Shown piece by piece: positions 41,800 through 51,411 of a DNA stretch of 64,000 bases. This DNA is from Marivirga tractuosa DSM 4126 (lineage in GTDB: Bacteria; Bacteroidota; Bacteroidia; Cytophagales; Cyclobacteriaceae): assembly GCF_000183425.1 (NCBI RefSeq), contig NC_014759.1:3751001-3815000 (forward strand), given 5' to 3'. How positions within the stretch are numbered: position 1 is the stretch's first letter; the number at the start of each line of letters is the position of its first letter. The notes under the pieces are model-generated. The model ran no database searches. It saw nothing but the letters and a program-made list of their open reading frames with translations, and was not told the origin of the DNA. The position numbers were made by a program, and so were the translations under genes.

Positions 41800-44640
41800 A
41801 TGTCTTTTTTTCTAAAAGTAGTTACTAAAGCTTTTCTATTCTCTTCTCTAATTTTTTTTACGCATAATTCGGCCGCACAGTTTGGCATAGGTGATGCCCT
41901 TAAAAATAAAGCTGAAAAGTTAGTGAAAGATAAATTGAAGGAAAAAACTGAGGAAAAACGTGAAAGTTACGATACTCTATCTTTTAATTATGCGATCGCC
42001 TTTCTGGATAAGACTGAGTCTTTTGAGAATCAACAAAAGGGTGAGGGGCTTATTAAGACAGCTAATTTCCTGTTGAGGGATGATGAGCCCCAAACAGATT
42101 TGGAAGTAGCAAGAGATATTTATGATTTTGGTCGACTTAATTATAATATAGGCAATCAATTTTTGGCTGAAACAAATTTGAAATTGGCAAAATTAAAATA
42201 TGAACAAATTTCAGCCACAAATGAACCCAATTATCTGAAAACTATAGGGCTTTTAGGGCTGTTATATAGCGATATGGGTCGATTCACAAAAGCTGAGGAA
42301 TTTACTCAGACAGCATTAGATGGATGGGATGAGCTTCAAGGCAAAAATAGTATTGGTTATCTGGCTGAGTTAAATAATCATGCTGTTTTGCAAATTAATT
42401 TAGGCAACTACCTACAAGCAGAAAAAATCATAAAGCAATTAGGGGATAACCTCAATGCGGAAAAGGAGAATGAAATGTTGCCGTATGCTATTTATTTAAA
42501 TAATGAAGCCATTTTGAATCAATATATGGGTAGGGCAGATGAAGCTTTGGGCTTGTTGGAGGATTGCACCGAAATCGCAAAAGAAAGCTTAACAGAAAAA
42601 AATAGCACATATCTGCAGTTTTTGACCAACAAAGCAATACTAGAACAAGAAAATGGTAATTTAAAAACCGCAGAAAATACATTTCAGGAAGTATTAGATT
42701 TACAAGAAAGCAGGTTAAAGTTGAATGCTAAAAATGACCCCGATTATGCCCACATGAAATCGAATATTGCAGCACTTTATGTTGAAAAAGGAGAATATGA
42801 AAAAGCTGAGGAGGCATTACAATTAGCATTGGAGATTTACCAAGACAAATTTGGTGAGGAGCATCTAACTACTTCGGGAACTCAAGCGGATTTAGGCAAC
42901 CTCTACCGCTTTTTAGGAGAGAATGAAAAAGCTGAACCATTATTGCAGTCAGCACTTTATACTCGAGAAAGAAAATTATCTAAAACACATCCGAAGGTGG
43001 TCAAGAGCCAAGAAGATCTAGCACTGTGGTTCTGGGCTAACGGTCAAATAGAGTCAGCTACAAGTTATTTTAAACGGGTGATGGGTACCAGTCAGGAATT
43101 TATAAAGGATTACTTTCCAGCTCTTAGTGAAGCAGAAAAAACAAAATATTGGGAGCAGCTTAAGCCTCGCTTTTTCAGGTTCTATAATTTTGCCTTGGAA
43201 AATTATAATGAATATCCTGAATTACTAGAAGATTTTATGCGCTATAGGTTATCCACTAAAGGGGTATTATTAAGTTCATCCACTGCTTTGAGAAATGCAA
43301 TCTTTAGTCAAAATGATGAGGAATTGACTAGACTATATGAGCAATGGATAGATCAAAAACAGCAATTGGCTAACGCATATGCCTTGAGTGAGGAGGAAAT
43401 TAAAGAGCAAAATCTAAATGTAGATTCTCTGGATAATGCCGCTAATCAAACCGAAAAGGATTTATCTGTAAAATCAGATGCCTTTTCGACTGCATATGAA
43501 GATAGGAATACCGATTACAAGGCTATTCTTAGCCAATTAAAGTCTGGTCAGGTGATGATTGAAATTGTGCAATATCCGATTTATGATAAGCAACTAACAT
43601 CGGATAACGCTTATGCCTATTTGATTTTGAAGAAAGGGGCAGAAAAACCTAGCGTAATTATTAACAAGGAAGGAAACCTTTTGGAAAACCGATACTATTC
43701 TTATTACAATAATGTTATCAATCAAAAAATGAAAGATGATTATTCCTATGCCCAATATTGGAAGAGCATGGAAAATGAAATTGGGGATGCTAGCAGGATT
43801 TATATCTCTCCAGATGGTATTTACAATCAGGTTAATATGAATACGCTTCAGCAACCAAATGGAAAATATTTGATTCAGGATCATGATATTCGTTATGTCG
43901 GACATCCTAATGATATTTTATATGAGAGATTAGCTCAATCTGCTGGGCAACAAACAGCCTTCTTAATGGGAGACCCTAATTTCAATAGTCAAAACATTGC
44001 GCAGCTCCCTGGAACAAAAAAGGAAATTGAAGATATTTCAAAATACCTCTCGCCCTCGATGACCATGCAGAAGTATTTGAATAGTGAAGCCAATGAGTCC
44101 AATTTAAAACAGGTCAAGTCTCCAAAATATCTGCATTTGGCAAGTCACGGTTACTTTCTAGAGGATAAACAAGCAAACCATAATTTGTTTGGCGTACAGT
44201 TACAATACATCAGACAAAATCCATTATTGCGTTCGGGTCTACTTTTGGCTGGTGCTGGAAAGGAAGAAAGCTCAGGAAGTTCACAATCATTTAATCAGAG
44301 TGATAATGGTTTTTTCTCAGCCTATGAAGCCATAAACCTCAACTTGAATAATACTGAAATGGTAGTGCTTTCCGCCTGTGAAACCGGGAAAGGAGATATA
44401 AAAGCAGGAGAAGGCGTTTATGGACTACAAAGAGCATTTATTGTAGCCGGTGCTGAATCATTGGTGATGAGTTTATGGAAAGTAGATGATACTGCTACCC
44501 AGAAATTGATGTCAGGATTTTATAAAGAAAATGTTCAAGGGAAAGCCATTCCAGATGCTTTTCGTTCTGCCCAATTAGCCATGTTGAGTGAGTATCAACA
44601 TCCATATTATTGGGGAGCGTTTATCATGTTTAGTAGGTGA
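41800..44640 (+). CDS. Exported TPR-CHAT (caspase-like) protein
   Basis: A 946-residue protein. A hydrophobic N-terminus (about 8-26, 'FSSLIFFTHNSAAQ') acts as signal peptide. A charged helix follows (30-55), then about eight TPR-like repeats (about 85-430; 'GRFTKAEEFTQTALDGWDEL', 'GEYEKAEEALQLALEIYQDK'), a helical linker, and a C-terminal CHAT domain (about 570-946). The CHAT catalytic dyad is intact: His783 ('LHLASHGYF') and Cys860 ('VVLSACETGKGD'). The final 'HPYYWGAFIMFSR' is the usual CHAT ending. It is predicted to be a protease. Unlike defence-type CHAT proteases it is predicted to be exported, and no gasdermin-like or regulator gene is adjacent. Confidence 0.92.
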   Translation: MSFFLKVVTKAFLFSSLIFFTHNSAAQFGIGDALKNKAEKLVKDKLKEKTEEKRESYDTLSFNYAIAFLDKTESFENQQKGEGLIKTANFLLRDDEPQTDLEVARDIYDFGRLNYNIGNQFLAETNLKLAKLKYEQISATNEPNYLKTIGLLGLLYSDMGRFTKAEEFTQTALDGWDELQGKNSIGYLAELNNHAVLQINLGNYLQAEKIIKQLGDNLNAEKENEMLPYAIYLNNEAILNQYMGRADEALGLLEDCTEIAKESLTEKNSTYLQFLTNKAILEQENGNLKTAENTFQEVLDLQESRLKLNAKNDPDYAHMKSNIAALYVEKGEYEKAEEALQLALEIYQDKFGEEHLTTSGTQADLGNLYRFLGENEKAEPLLQSALYTRERKLSKTHPKVVKSQEDLALWFWANGQIESATSYFKRVMGTSQEFIKDYFPALSEAEKTKYWEQLKPRFFRFYNFALENYNEYPELLEDFMRYRLSTKGVLLSSSTALRNAIFSQNDEELTRLYEQWIDQKQQLANAYALSEEEIKEQNLNVDSLDNAANQTEKDLSVKSDAFSTAYEDRNTDYKAILSQLKSGQVMIEIVQYPIYDKQLTSDNAYAYLILKKGAEKPSVIINKEGNLLENRYYSYYNNVINQKMKDDYSYAQYWKSMENEIGDASRIYISPDGIYNQVNMNTLQQPNGKYLIQDHDIRYVGHPNDILYERLAQSAGQQTAFLMGDPNFNSQNIAQLPGTKKEIEDISKYLSPSMTMQKYLNSEANESNLKQVKSPKYLHLASHGYFLEDKQANHNLFGVQLQYIRQNPLLRSGLLLAGAGKEESSGSSQSFNQSDNGFFSAYEAINLNLNNTEMVVLSACETGKGDIKAGEGVYGLQRAFIVAGAESLVMSLWKVDDTATQKLMSGFYKENVQGKAIPDAFRSAQLAMLSEYQHPYYWGAFIMFSR

Positions 44641-44700
44641 TTTTTATTGCATGCTTACTCGCTTATCTCTTCTCTTTCTGAGAAAAAGCGAACTACATTA

Positions 44701-45333
44701 TCAGGGATCTTTTGGAGCAAGATGCTTATTGATTTTCCATTTTAAAAATTCATAATTGATTTCTTCTATTTTAGAGCTGCGCTTAGTTCCAAAGTAACCA
44801 GGCTTAACATATTCAATTTCTTGCATGTCATTTAGGAATAAAGTGTAAGGTGCTCCTATTAAAGAGGATTCTTCAAGAATCCTTTCAGATAAGAACAAAA
44901 GTGGGACAGGTAAGCGCATAAAATCTTTCTTATTCCTGTATAGGGTATAAAAATCATCTTCTTTTTGAAGGCTCCATTCTCTATTTTGTTTGTCCACTCT
45001 CATAATAACCAATATGGAATCCTTTAAATAGGGTTGCTCTGAAATAATTCTTTCTAGCTCATCAAGCTCTTTTTTACAATATCTGCAGTCTGAAGACCAA
45101 TAAAACAGTATTTTTTGAGAATACTCTTCAAAGTTTTGCACTGGTTTACGATCTAGATTTGTTCCCGTATATAAATAAGTTTTAAAGTTTAGGCCCTCTT
45201 CTAAAATCTCACCAGTTTCCGACTTACTAAGTTCATCAAATTCCAGTAGAATTTCTTCTTTACTCTTGTCTTGAGAAATAGCATGATTTAATGTTGTGAA
45301 TGCTAGCAATACTAATAGATAAGTTCGTTTCAT
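44701..45333 (-). CDS. Exported thioredoxin-like protein
   Basis: A 210-residue protein with a signal peptide (about 1-20, 'LNHAISQ') and a thioredoxin-fold domain with the CxxC redox pair Cys83/Cys86 in 'YWSSDCRYCKKELDELE'. A later 'GAPYTLFLNDMQEIEYV' segment contains the cis-proline-like turn. It probably acts as a periplasmic disulfide reductase or sensor. No cytochrome or DsbD gene is next to it. It is convergent with the CHAT gene. Confidence 0.85.
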   Translation of the reverse strand: MKRTYLLVLLAFTTLNHAISQDKSKEEILLEFDELSKSETGEILEEGLNFKTYLYTGTNLDRKPVQNFEEYSQKILFYWSSDCRYCKKELDELERIISEQPYLKDSILVIMRVDKQNREWSLQKEDDFYTLYRNKKDFMRLPVPLLFLSERILEESSLIGAPYTLFLNDMQEIEYVKPGYFGTKRSSKIEEINYEFLKWKINKHLAPKDP

Positions 45334-45466
45334 TTTATTGGATAATTCAAAAACTAAAGTAGTAATTTTTTATTTGTGTAAAAAGCTTATTCATAAGTTG
45401 CTTAAAAAAAGCTTGATTCTATTATTTTTGGCATCTTTGTATTTATAAAAAGATCTTACTCAGTCA

Positions 45467-46186
45467 ATGTTGAAATTTTTCCAATTCATATATACCATTT
45501 GGGCGCTACTCATTTTCCATGTCTTTATGATTATCCTTTTTCCGGTGTTTTTAATTCCACCCATGATCCATAAAAAAGGAATACATCTAAGCTTCAGGGC
45601 GATTCGATTGTGGTCATTACTTTTTAGTACTTTTAACCGTATCATTTATAAAATTAAAGGGAAGGAACATTTCAATAAAAAAGAAAATTATGTGGTCATT
45701 TCCAATCATACATCCTTTTTAGATACACCTGCCATTGCGCAAGCTATTGACGCTCCTTTTAAGGCCTTGGCTAAAAAAGAATTGACCAAAATCCCAATTT
45801 TTGGATTTTTGATCAAAATGATAACCGAAGTAGTGGATCGATCAAATCCTACAAGCAGACAGAAAAGTAAGGAGCGATTAAATGAAGTTTTACAAAGTGA
45901 ATCTTCTATTTTAGTTTTTCCTGAAGGCACCATGAACCGAACAGATCAGCCCTTACAACGATTTTATGACGGAGCTTTTCGAATTGCTATTGATGCGCAA
46001 GCTCCAATTTTACCCATAGTCATAAAAGATGCAGCCAAATTGATGAAACCTAGTAGTTTTTTAATGAAACCCGGCAAAGTGCATGTTCAAATTTTACCCT
46101 CTATATCAACGGAAGGATTGACCCAAAAAGACCTTCCGAAATTGAAAGAAGAGGTGATGGAGAAGATGCAGGAGGAGTTGCTCTAA
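45467..46186 (+). CDS. Lysophospholipid acyltransferase (PlsC-like)
   Basis: A 239-residue membrane-bound acyltransferase. The H-x4-D catalytic motif is His81/Asp86 in 'SNHTSFLD', and 'FPEGTMNR' (151-158) is the glycerol-phosphate binding block. The N-terminal helix (about 10-30) anchors it in the inner membrane. It most likely acylates 1-acyl-glycerol-3-phosphate to phosphatidic acid, though ornithine-lipid or other acceptors are possible. A near-consensus -7 box CATCTTTG lies at 45432-45439. Confidence 0.92.
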   Translation: MLKFFQFIYTIWALLIFHVFMIILFPVFLIPPMIHKKGIHLSFRAIRLWSLLFSTFNRIIYKIKGKEHFNKKENYVVISNHTSFLDTPAIAQAIDAPFKALAKKELTKIPIFGFLIKMITEVVDRSNPTSRQKSKERLNEVLQSESSILVFPEGTMNRTDQPLQRFYDGAFRIAIDAQAPILPIVIKDAAKLMKPSSFLMKPGKVHVQILPSISTEGLTQKDLPKLKEEVMEKMQEELL

Positions 46187-46268
46187 CAGCCAGAGATTTC
46201 CAGCATTTATTCATTATTGGCACTATCAAGATAAAATCGTAATTTGGTAAAAACTAAAACACCGAATT

Positions 46269-46961
46269 ATGAAGAACTTACTTAAAGGGCTGGCATTATT
46301 TTTCATAGTATTAATTCCATTTAAATCCTTGGCTCAATCAGATTGTAATCCTTATTTCTTATTGGAAGAAGGCAGGAAATGGACTTTAGCTAATTATAAC
46401 GCCAAAGACAAATATCAAGGAAAGCAAAGCTATGAAGTTTTGTCTCTTGAAGAAGAGTCAGATGGCAAACTCATTGCCAATGTAATGCTCATTTCTTATG
46501 ACAAAAAGGATAAGGTGGTAATGGAGAAAGAAGTGGAGTTTACATGCAAAGATGGTGTGGTAGAATTGGACATGTCCAAGTATATTCCTGATGAAACTAT
46601 GGAAGGTTTTAAGAATATGGATGTTGAAATGGAATTTGATGCCATCACCATTCCTGAAAATTTGGAGGCAGGTCAATATTTGGAAGATGGTGGTGTAAGC
46701 GTGACGATTGCAGGTCCTATGCAAATGAATATGGAAATCAAAATTCAAGACAGAAAAGTAATGGCGAAAGAGAGTATTGAAGTACCAGCCGGAACCTATG
46801 ATGCTTGGAAAATTAATTCAATTGTGAAATTGGATATGATGATGACCCGAGAAACCAAAAATGTGGAATGGATTGCTAAGAATGTAGGGGTTGTTAGAAG
46901 TGAACAGTATGATAAAAAAGGAAAGTTAAGTAGCTATACTGTTTTAACTGAAATCAATTAG
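46269..46961 (+). CDS. TapB-like exported protein
   Basis: A 230-residue secreted protein with a signal peptide (about 1-22, 'FKSLAQSD'). The body resembles the TapB/DUF3108-like family: 'CNPYFLLEEGRKWTLANYNA' (about 25-44), 'IQDRKVMAKESIEVPAGTYD', 'AWKI' and 'WIAKNVGVVRSEQYDKKGKL'. Family members are exported beta-rich proteins of unknown role in Bacteroidota. The gene is monocistronic between plsC and the M24 peptidase. Confidence 0.8.
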   Translation: MKNLLKGLALFFIVLIPFKSLAQSDCNPYFLLEEGRKWTLANYNAKDKYQGKQSYEVLSLEEESDGKLIANVMLISYDKKDKVVMEKEVEFTCKDGVVELDMSKYIPDETMEGFKNMDVEMEFDAITIPENLEAGQYLEDGGVSVTIAGPMQMNMEIKIQDRKVMAKESIEVPAGTYDAWKINSIVKLDMMMTRETKNVEWIAKNVGVVRSEQYDKKGKLSSYTVLTEIN

Positions 46962-47071
46962 TTTATTTTCATGAAACACATCATGGCTTTTCTGATATCA
47001 TAGAGTAGGCTTTCGATAAATTCTATTATATTGAAATCCTTAAAGCTGTCTGTTTATTCAATTTATTAAAT

Positions 47072-48406
47072 ATGAACAATAAATTTTTATTAGTCCTTTT
47101 AGTATCATTCTTATTTGCCAATAGTAGTTTAGCTCAATATCCTGAAATTCTGAGTTTAGAGGATCAGGCTAAATTGGAAGACGAAATTCTGAAAGAAAGA
47201 TTTGAAACTGTTTTACCTGAAATAATGGGGCGATCAGGTATCGATATGTGGGTCATTATTTCAAGTGAATATAATGAAGATCCTGTTATCAAAACCATGT
47301 TACCGTCCACATGGATGGCCGCCCGAAGAACTACGATGTTGTTGATATATCAGCCTGAAAAAGGAGCAAAACTGCAGGCTCATGCTGTGGCTAGATATGA
47401 TGTTGGAGAAATTTTTAAGAGGGCTTGGAATCCTGATGAACAGCCAGACCAGTGGAAAAGATTAGCGGCACTCATCGCAGAGAAGAATCCTAAAAAGATT
47501 GGCTTGAACATGTCCAAAGACTTTTCACATGCCGATGGCCTGGTAAAATCGGAATATGACTTGCTGATGAATGCTTTGTCAAAATCACAACAGAAAAAAG
47601 TAGTATCAGCAGAGAAATTAGCTGTGGGTTGGTTGGAAACCAGAACAGAGCGAGAGCGTGTTATTTATGAGCAATTATGCAATATTGCCCACAAAATTAT
47701 AGCGAAGGGATTTTCATTGGAAGCCATCACACCTGGCGTTAGCACTACCGATGATTTGGTTTGGTGGTATCGGCAAGAAATCAATAGTCTTGGTCTAAAG
47801 ACTTGGTTCCACCCTACTGTGGATGTGCAAAGAGCTGATCCTGAGAATTTTGATCATTTGAGGAGTTTCAGTAAAAGACCTGACCAGCAGATTATTCAGC
47901 CAGGTGATTTATTGCATGTAGATTTTGGCATCACCTATTTGAGATTAAATACCGATACACAACAGCATGCTTATGTTTTAAAGCCCGGAGAGGAAAGAAT
48001 CCCAACTTATTTGGTCAAGGCTTTTGAGGAGGGTAAAAAAGTGCAAGATCATTTGACTAATCAATTCAAAACAGGCCGAACAGGGAATGAGATGCTGTTA
48101 TCAGCATTGGAGGAGGCTAAAGAAGCTGGTTTGAAACCTACTATCTATACACATCCTATCGGCTATCATGGTCATGCCGCTGGACCTACAATCGGAATGT
48201 GGGATTCTCAGGGTGGAGTCCCAGGAAGCGGTGATTATCCATTATATCCAAATACAGCTTATTCCATTGAATTGAATGCAGCGGTTTTCATCCAAGAATG
48301 GAATAAGGAAATCCGCATCATGCTGGAAGAAGAAGCTTTCTTTGATGGGGAAGAAATATATTATATTGATGGAAGACAAGAAGAGATTTATGCCATTTCG
48401 AGATGA
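47072..48406 (+). CDS. Secreted M24 metallopeptidase (Xaa-Pro aminopeptidase-like)
   Basis: A 444-residue exported peptidase with a signal peptide (about 1-21, 'FANSSLAQ'), a creatinase-like N-terminal domain and a pita-bread catalytic domain. The five metal ligands are visible: Asp284 ('HVDFG'), Asp295 ('RLNTD'), His366 ('PIGYHGH'), Glu400 ('YSIEL') and Glu419 or Glu420 ('IMLEEEAF'). The expected activity is removal of N-terminal residues before proline in the periplasm or outside the cell. It is followed by a REP-like repeat. Confidence 0.93.
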   Translation: MNNKFLLVLLVSFLFANSSLAQYPEILSLEDQAKLEDEILKERFETVLPEIMGRSGIDMWVIISSEYNEDPVIKTMLPSTWMAARRTTMLLIYQPEKGAKLQAHAVARYDVGEIFKRAWNPDEQPDQWKRLAALIAEKNPKKIGLNMSKDFSHADGLVKSEYDLLMNALSKSQQKKVVSAEKLAVGWLETRTERERVIYEQLCNIAHKIIAKGFSLEAITPGVSTTDDLVWWYRQEINSLGLKTWFHPTVDVQRADPENFDHLRSFSKRPDQQIIQPGDLLHVDFGITYLRLNTDTQQHAYVLKPGEERIPTYLVKAFEEGKKVQDHLTNQFKTGRTGNEMLLSALEEAKEAGLKPTIYTHPIGYHGHAAGPTIGMWDSQGGVPGSGDYPLYPNTAYSIELNAAVFIQEWNKEIRIMLEEEAFFDGEEIYYIDGRQEEIYAISR

Positions 48407-48429
48407 AATTTAGGTGGTAATGAAGAGGT

Positions 48430-48494
48430 CCAAGCGAGACGCTTGAACCAGTTGCCTTTTTACTACAGATATCTAGCTCAAGCGTCTCGCTTGG
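48430..48494. repeat. REP-like double-hairpin repeat
   Basis: CCAAGCGAGACGCTTGA (48430-48446) and TCAAGCGTCTCGCTTGG (48478-48494) are perfect 17-bp inverted copies around a 31-bp centre. Each arm is itself a small palindrome, CAAGCG-NNN-CGCTTG. TTTTTCTTTC follows. It sits between two convergent genes and can act as a terminator. Confidence 0.8.
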
Positions 48495-48506
48495 GCTTTT
48501 TCTTTC

Positions 48507-49820
48507 TTAAATAGTCTTAATCCTAACCTTTTTCTTCTTTAATCTACTGTTATCTAAAGATTTCACTATGCTTTTAGCTTTTTCAGCATTAACCGCCACG
48601 AAAGCACAATCCAATTTTAATTCAATTACGCCTATATCTTCTTTTTGCAGTTTGCCTTCCTTCATAAACAAACCTGCGATATCTCCTTTAGATATTTTAT
48701 CTTTTCTACCCCCAGAAATAAAAAGCGTTTGAAAAGCGATGGCATCAGTCTTTGTATTTCCAATTTCTTGAATAGAAATATATTCTTCATTGATAAAATT
48801 AGGTAGCTTCTCTTCCGATCCTTCTAAAACATAAGCCACCCCTGCTTGATGCATGCGGGCAGTCCTTCCATTTCTATGAGTGAATTCTTCCGCTTTAATA
48901 GGTAAATGATAATGGATAATAAATTTGATTTCAGGGATATCAAGACCTCTGGCTGCTAAATCAGTAGCTAACAACAAATGATAGCTTCCATTTCTGAATT
49001 TAATAAGAGCTCTTTCCCGGTCTTTTTGCTCTAATCCGCCATAGAAACAGCCATGCGGAATTTTCAATCCACCTAAATGTTCGCTGACCCTTTCAATGCT
49101 ATCTTTAAAGTTACAAAAGATAATACCTGGTTGCCCCTCTAATTTCTGGACTAATTGCCCTAAAGTTTCAAGCTTATCCTTTTCAGGGGATTTAATAATT
49201 TTGACTGAGAGTTTATTGATCTTTTCATCCAAATAATTTAAGTAAAAAGGATCACGTAAACCTAAGAATTCAGGTATTCTATTAGGTTCAGTAGCAGAAG
49301 TCAAAATCTTCTTTCTCAATTGGGGAAGCTCCCAAACGATGGCTTTCATTTCTTTTTCAAAACCTATTTCAAGAGACTTATCAAATTCATCTAGTACTAA
49401 AGTATGGATGTTCTTGACAGCAAAACTTTCTCTTTCAATATGATCCGCTATTCTGCCCGGTGTACCAATCAGAATTGCTGGCGGATGCTGTAAATCGATT
49501 TTATCTTTAGCTCCTGCCCTACCTCCATAAATAGCATTCGTTTTGTATCCACTGCCCAATTCCCTCACTACTTGTTCAATTTGCAATGCCAATTCACGAG
49601 AAGGAACAATGATCAAAACTTGAATCTCTTTGCATTCTGGGTCTAATGATTCAATAATGGGCAGTAAAAATGCCAATGTTTTGCCGCTTCCTGTCGGAGA
49701 GAGCAAGATTGTATCTTCAGAAGTTTTGAGAACTTGCAAGGCCTCTTTTTGCATAGGATTCAAGCCCTTGACTCCTAATTTAGCCAACATTTCGGCCTGA
49801 GATTTGATTTTTTGAACCAT
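48507..49820 (-). CDS. DbpA-like DEAD-box RNA helicase (DEFD variant)
   Basis: A 437-residue helicase. Walker A 'SPTGSGKT' (41-48), motif II 'DEFD' (144-147, where most have DEAD), motif III 'SAT' (175-177), and 'HRNGRTAR' in place of the usual HRxGRTGR. The C-terminal domain (about 365-437, 'KISKGDIAGLFMKEGKLQ', 'DCAFVAVNAEKAKSIVKSL') is the DbpA RNA-binding domain that recognises a 23S rRNA hairpin in E. coli. A role in 50S assembly is likely. It is divergent from a second DEAD-box helicase. Confidence 0.9.
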   Translation of the reverse strand: MVQKIKSQAEMLAKLGVKGLNPMQKEALQVLKTSEDTILLSPTGSGKTLAFLLPIIESLDPECKEIQVLIIVPSRELALQIEQVVRELGSGYKTNAIYGGRAGAKDKIDLQHPPAILIGTPGRIADHIERESFAVKNIHTLVLDEFDKSLEIGFEKEMKAIVWELPQLRKKILTSATEPNRIPEFLGLRDPFYLNYLDEKINKLSVKIIKSPEKDKLETLGQLVQKLEGQPGIIFCNFKDSIERVSEHLGGLKIPHGCFYGGLEQKDRERALIKFRNGSYHLLLATDLAARGLDIPEIKFIIHYHLPIKAEEFTHRNGRTARMHQAGVAYVLEGSEEKLPNFINEEYISIQEIGNTKTDAIAFQTLFISGGRKDKISKGDIAGLFMKEGKLQKEDIGVIELKLDCAFVAVNAEKAKSIVKSLDNSRLKKKKVRIKTI

Positions 49821-49936
49821 GATGCAAAGCTAAGGAAATTAAGTTTGATATTGATAGTGTTATTAAACCTCTATGTAAAAGGGAATCATGATCAAAAATG
49901 AATAACTTTACATTTCATTTTATAGCACACCCCTTT

Positions 49937-51079
49937 ATGTCTTTTGCATCATTTAATTTACCTATTGCACTTTCCAACGTTCTATCAAAACAGAATATTA
50001 AAAGCCCCTTTCCTATTCAGCAAGAAGTTATTCCGCTGGCTATGGATGGGAAAGATGTTCTAGGCATTGCCAAAACGGGCTCAGGAAAAACCTTAGCCTA
50101 TGTTTTACCCATTTTAACAAAACTCAATTTTTTTCCAGAAGCAAGAAATCGTCAGCCGCAGGTTTTAATCTTGGTACCAACTCGTGAATTGTCACAGCAG
50201 GTATTGGAGGTCTTTAAACTTTTTGTGGATACGAATCGAAATCATAGCAAAACCATGGCAGTTTTTGGAGGAACTTCCGTGAATCCACAAATGCAGGGAA
50301 TGGGAGAAGTGAAGATATTGGTTGCGACACCTGGCCGACTTTTGGATTTAGTTTCATCCAATGCTTTAAAGTTGAGTAGCTTACAGCTTTTGGTGATTGA
50401 TGAGGCGGATAAGATATTGAATGCAAACTTTAAGAAAGAGTTAGATGAAATTTTGAAGATCATTCCAGGGACTGCTCAGAAGCTATTGTTTTCAGCTACT
50501 TTAAGTCCTGATGTTCAAAAATTGAAACAACTATACCTTAACAAACCCTCTATCATTCATATCGAGCAAAAAGAAGAAAAAGTTGAATTGATAAAGCAAT
50601 CCGCATATGCAGTAGAAGCCAATCAAAAGGGCCCCTTGCTTAGATATTTAATAAAATCAAAAGACCTAAAACAGGTAATGGTTTTCACTTCTTCGATTAC
50701 AAGTGCTAATAAAGTAGCCGATAAATTGCGAAAGAATGGGATAGATGCGTTAGCTGTTCATAGTAAAAAAAGTCAGCATGCCAGAAATCAAGCCTTATCG
50801 GATTTTAGAGATGGGAAAGTTAATGTTTTGGTCACTACAGATCTGCTATCTAGAGGTATAGACATTGAATACTTACCGTTCGTGATCAATTATGAACTCC
50901 CCCGTTCGCCTAAAGATTTTGTGCATAGAATAGGTAGAACAGGAAGAGCCAAACATGCAGGTGAAGCGATCTCCTTGATTTCTAAAGAAGAATCACATCA
51001 CTTTGAAGTTATACAAAAGAAAATCAACTATAAAATTACGCTAACAGAGATAGAAAACATCAACCTTCACGGTTATTGA
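49937..51079 (+). CDS. DEAD-box RNA helicase
   Basis: A 380-residue minimal helicase starting at ATG 49937 ('MSFASFNLPIAL'), the normal RhlE-type beginning; an in-frame ATG at 49898 would add 13 unusual residues. Motifs: Q motif 'SPFPIQQEVIP', Walker A 'AKTGSGKT' (45-52), 'DEAD' (155-158), 'SAT', and 'HRIGRTGRAKHAGEA'. It lacks a C-terminal extension. A role in RNA remodelling or ribosome assembly is expected; the exact target is unknown. Confidence 0.93.
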   Translation: MSFASFNLPIALSNVLSKQNIKSPFPIQQEVIPLAMDGKDVLGIAKTGSGKTLAYVLPILTKLNFFPEARNRQPQVLILVPTRELSQQVLEVFKLFVDTNRNHSKTMAVFGGTSVNPQMQGMGEVKILVATPGRLLDLVSSNALKLSSLQLLVIDEADKILNANFKKELDEILKIIPGTAQKLLFSATLSPDVQKLKQLYLNKPSIIHIEQKEEKVELIKQSAYAVEANQKGPLLRYLIKSKDLKQVMVFTSSITSANKVADKLRKNGIDALAVHSKKSQHARNQALSDFRDGKVNVLVTTDLLSRGIDIEYLPFVINYELPRSPKDFVHRIGRTGRAKHAGEAISLISKEESHHFEVIQKKINYKITLTEIENINLHGY

Positions 51080-51152
51080 CCCTTTTTTGCCTATGGGGCA
51101 AGCGAAATCTTATTTTTAAAAGATATTATATTTTTTATGTATCTTTAATGAT

Positions 51153-51380
51153 ATGGACAATACCCAAAAAGATATGATTTGCGTTTATAGCGATACTGAA
51201 TTAAATATTAATAGGCTCAGAGCTGAATTGGCTAAAATTGGTATTTCTTCTTTGGTAAAAAATGAATTTCAATCAGGAGTAATTGCCGGATTTGGAGCTC
51301 CTGTGAATGCTGTTGATTTATATGTTAATGCTAGTGAGTCGGAAGAAGCATTAGCAATAATTCAAGATTTGAATTCATAA
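51153..51380 (+). CDS. DUF2007 family small protein
   Basis: A 75-residue protein that fits DUF2007 (called putative signal-transducing protein): a ferredoxin-like pattern with 'CVYSDTELNINRLRAELAKI', 'GISSLVKNE' and 'VDLYVNASESEEALAIIQDL'. The expected turn 'AGFGAPVNAVDLYV' is present. Function is unknown. It lies 31 bp before the membrane DHp protein and may be co-transcribed with it. Confidence 0.88.
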   Translation: MDNTQKDMICVYSDTELNINRLRAELAKIGISSLVKNEFQSGVIAGFGAPVNAVDLYVNASESEEALAIIQDLNS

Positions 51381-51411
51381 AGCTTGGATCAAAACCTTAA
51401 AAATAAAGTGA

